A stretch of 64,000 nucleotides of DNA, from positions 62,001-126,000 of the forward strand of contig CAZSYM010000002.1 of assembly GCA_964611145.1 (NCBI GenBank), read 5' to 3'. The DNA is from WFQV01 sp964611145. GTDB taxonomy: Bacteria; Bacteroidota; Ignavibacteria; Ignavibacteriales; Melioribacteraceae. The position numbers and the translations under genes are program-made. Shown piece after piece: positions 62,171 to 64,000 of this stretch (position 1 is the first letter of the stretch; each line of letters opens with the position of its first letter). Under the pieces are notes generated by a model. The model saw only the letters and a list, made by a program, of their open reading frames with translations. It was not told the DNA's origin and searched no databases.

Positions 62171-62863
62171 TTGAGTAACATAATAATTTCGGCGGAAGAC
62201 ATTCACAAAAGCTTTTTCAAAAAAGATTCGCGAAACATCGAGGTTTTAAGAGGCGTGTCTCTCCGAATCGAGAAGGGAATTATCACGCTAATACTCGGCG
62301 CTTCCGGTGCGGGGAAAAGCACATTGCTACACATTCTAAGCGGTTTGGAAAAGCCCGACAAAGGCACGATTTTAATTGACGGCGTTAATATAAACGAGCT
62401 CAACGATGAAAAAATATCCAAATTTCGCAATCAAAAAATAGGGTTCATATTCCAATTTCATCACTTGCTTCCCGAATTTACCGCCTTGGAAAACGTTGCT
62501 ATCCCGCAAATGATTGGCGGAAAAACTTTCGAAGAAGCCAGAAAAAGAAGTATGGAATTATTGGAATTGGTGGGACTGAACGAACGCATGGAACATAAAC
62601 CGGCGGAACTTTCGGGTGGCGAACAGCAACGCGTGGCGGTAGCTCGCGCATTGGCTAATAATCCCGAAATACTCTTTGCCGACGAGCCGACAGGCAATTT
62701 GGATTCCAAAAACGGAGAGATGATTTCGGAATTGTTCAAGAAAATCAATCGGGAATTAGGGCTGACAATACTAATGGTTACTCACAATAAGGATTTAATC
62801 ACCTTAGCACAGCGGCTCCTTTATATGCGAGACGGACAATTGCACGACTCGCCGTCAAAATAA
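62171..62863 (+). CDS. lolD: LolD-type ABC ATPase
   Basis: A 230-residue ATPase. Walker A is LGASGAGKSTLLHILSG, Q-loop FIFQFHHLLPEF, signature LSGGEQQRVAVARALA, Walker B ILFADEPTGNLDS and switch His in MVTHNKDL. The gap and signature match LolD/MacB ATPases. TTG start. It follows permease 2 by 4 bp and powers the complex. The outer-membrane acceptor (LolB-like) and carrier (LolA) genes are not here. Confidence 0.95.
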   Translation: MSNIIISAEDIHKSFFKKDSRNIEVLRGVSLRIEKGIITLILGASGAGKSTLLHILSGLEKPDKGTILIDGVNINELNDEKISKFRNQKIGFIFQFHHLLPEFTALENVAIPQMIGGKTFEEARKRSMELLELVGLNERMEHKPAELSGGEQQRVAVARALANNPEILFADEPTGNLDSKNGEMISELFKKINRELGLTILMVTHNKDLITLAQRLLYMRDGQLHDSPSK

Positions 62864-62871
62864 CCGTATAT

Positions 62872-64000
62872 CTAAAGGCTACGCAGATACTCGATTATCA
62901 ACCTAACGCCGTAGCCCGTATTCCACTTGCTGGTATAATTGGAAAGCTCGTTTTTAAGAGCCGGTCCCGCCAAATCAATATGAGCATATCTAACGGAATC
63001 CCCCACGAAAAACTCCAAAAATTTCGCCGCAGTTATGGCTCCTCCCCAGCGGGGTCCCAAATTAGAAATATCCGCAATATCGCTTTTCAATAATTTTTTA
63101 TATTCATCCCTAAGGGGCAGGGGCCAAATCAGTTCGTACGTCTTTTCGCCTAAGGATTTCATAGTGCTTGCAAGTTCCTCGTCCTTTGTAAAAACACCTG
63201 CAGCAAATTCTCCCAGCGCCACAACGCATGCTCCGGTCAAAGTGGCGAAATCGATTATTTCATCGGGCTTTTGTTTTACGGCATATTCCAATGCATCCGC
63301 AAGAATTATTCTACCTTCGGCATCGGTATTTTTCACTTCGATTGTTTTACCCGAAGCCGTGGCAATAACATCGCCCGGCTTGTAAGCCTTTCCGTTAATC
63401 ATATTTTCCACGGCGGGAATAATACCCACAATCTCGACAGGCAAATGCAATTTTTCCGCCGCATCCAATATTCCTATAACCGCCGCCGCTCCAGCCATAT
63501 CGGCTTTCATTTCTATCATATTCTCGGTGCTTTTCAACGAATAGCCTCCGCTATCATACGTTACGCCCTTGCCAACCAGAGCCAGTTTTTTCCTTGCGCC
63601 TTTAGGTTTATAATGCATTTCCAAAAGCAAGGGTGGATTCTCGCTACCGGCACCAACGGCCAAAATCGCATTCATTTTTCTTTTTTTCAAAGCGGAGGCA
63701 TTTAATACTTTAACCCCAACAGAACTCCCGGCAAATCTTGACTTTACTCTTTTGGCAAGCTCCTGCGGAGTTAAAACAATAGCAGGTTCATTCGCCAAGT
63801 CCCTTGCAAAGAAAACCGAACTTATAATCTTCTCCCCTTTTTCAATTGCTTTTTTCAAGAGAGGACTATCGGAACAAAAACGCACTTCAAACTTTCTTTT
63901 TTTCTTTTCGGATTTCCTGTACTTATCGAAATCATAATCGCCTAACAATACTCCTTCAACGAAAGTTTGATAAAAATATTCCTCGTCGGAAAAACCAAAA
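62872..64000 (-). CDS. Leucyl aminopeptidase (M17), 5'-truncated
   Basis: The C-terminal ~376 residues of an M17 aminopeptidase. The frame is open across the right edge of the window (FGFSDEEYFYQTFVEGV before the first visible start), so the N-terminal domain lies outside. Metal-site motifs are LVGKGVTYDSGGYSLK and NTDAEGRIILADALEYA. M17 enzymes cleave N-terminal residues from peptides in the cytosol with two metal ions. It converges on lolD with an 8-bp gap. Confidence 0.95.
   Translation of the reverse strand, partial: FGFSDEEYFYQTFVEGVLLGDYDFDKYRKSEKKKRKFEVRFCSDSPLLKKAIEKGEKIISSVFFARDLANEPAIVLTPQELAKRVKSRFAGSSVGVKVLNASALKKRKMNAILAVGAGSENPPLLLEMHYKPKGARKKLALVGKGVTYDSGGYSLKSTENMIEMKADMAGAAAVIGILDAAEKLHLPVEIVGIIPAVENMINGKAYKPGDVIATASGKTIEVKNTDAEGRIILADALEYAVKQKPDEIIDFATLTGACVVALGEFAAGVFTKDEELASTMKSLGEKTYELIWPLPLRDEYKKLLKSDIADISNLGPRWGGAITAAKFLEFFVGDSVRYAHIDLAGPALKNELSNYTSKWNTGYGVRLIIEYLRSL

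Overview
The window looks like a chromosomal segment of a moderately AT-rich bacterium of the FCB group, most likely the Ignavibacteria/Chlorobiota side of Bacteroidota. This is inferred from gene content: a DUF4835 protein, a PorV-like outer-membrane protein, a VPS10/BNR-repeat secreted protein, a bacterial sphingolipid gene set, a membrane pyrophosphatase, and a few TAnnTTTG promoter-like boxes. No marker gene fixes the genus. A run of 100 N with identical 55-bp flanks shows that this is a draft, probably metagenome-derived, assembly. Most of the window is dense housekeeping and metabolic sequence. The accessory parts are two small toxin-antitoxin islands.

Layout. 1-4.6 kb: end of an M49-like metallopeptidase, a small membrane protein, an MBOAT acyltransferase and an ATP-cone/uridine-kinase-like protein. 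4.7-10.4 kb: tRNA-Ser, then a leftward set of pyrimidine nucleoside phosphorylase, an SPFH protein and a secreted VPS10/BNR protein. 10.6-14.8 kb: DUF4139 protein, polysaccharide deacetylase lipoprotein, endonuclease IV and a Fur/PerR regulator. 14.9-17.1 kb: a tightly overlapping operon of peroxiredoxin, PTPS, GTP cyclohydrolase I and SDR, which reads as a tetrahydrobiopterin-type pterin pathway. 17.1-19.4 kb: an ECF sigma factor and membrane anti-sigma candidate between two Spy/CpxP-like periplasmic proteins. 19.5-26.5 kb: tRNA-Leu, TPR protein, membrane pyrophosphatase, a membrane HdrD-like iron-sulfur oxidoreductase, a histone H1-like protein and a CapA-like protein.

26.5-27.6 kb: the assembly gap and a ParE/Phd toxin-antitoxin pair bracketed by a ~50-bp direct repeat. 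27.7-31.6 kb: MFS exporter, tRNA-dihydrouridine synthase, a PAP2-like membrane protein, tRNA-Ala, a CX4CH lipoprotein and a DUF123 protein. 31.5-34.9 kb: a candidate ceramide locus (NAD-dependent reductase, serine-palmitoyltransferase-like enzyme, GNAT-like acyltransferase). 35-38.7 kb: envelope proteins (DUF4835, PorV-like, HhH plus beta-barrel). 38.7-46.9 kb: a tricarboxylate cluster with an isocitrate/isopropylmalate-type dehydrogenase, a degenerate HD protein, a homoaconitase-like hydratase, MmgE/PrpD, a CitD-CitE fusion and CitF.

47-54.5 kb: a TerB-like protein, a small membrane protein, and a TetR-controlled TolC/MFP/RND efflux operon. 54.5-58 kb: transglutaminase-like protein, a small membrane protein and a tandem DUF2202 lipoprotein. 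58.2-59.6 kb: tRNA-Gly and tRNA-Val, then a DUF6364/PIN toxin-antitoxin pair bracketed by another, unrelated direct repeat. 59.7-64 kb: a LolC/E-LolE-LolD-type ABC exporter and a leucyl aminopeptidase that runs off the right edge.

The most interesting signals are the two repeat-bracketed toxin-antitoxin islands, the ceramide locus, the eukaryote-like pterin operon, the unusual tricarboxylate/citrate-lyase cluster and the sigma factor flanked by two Spy-like sensors.
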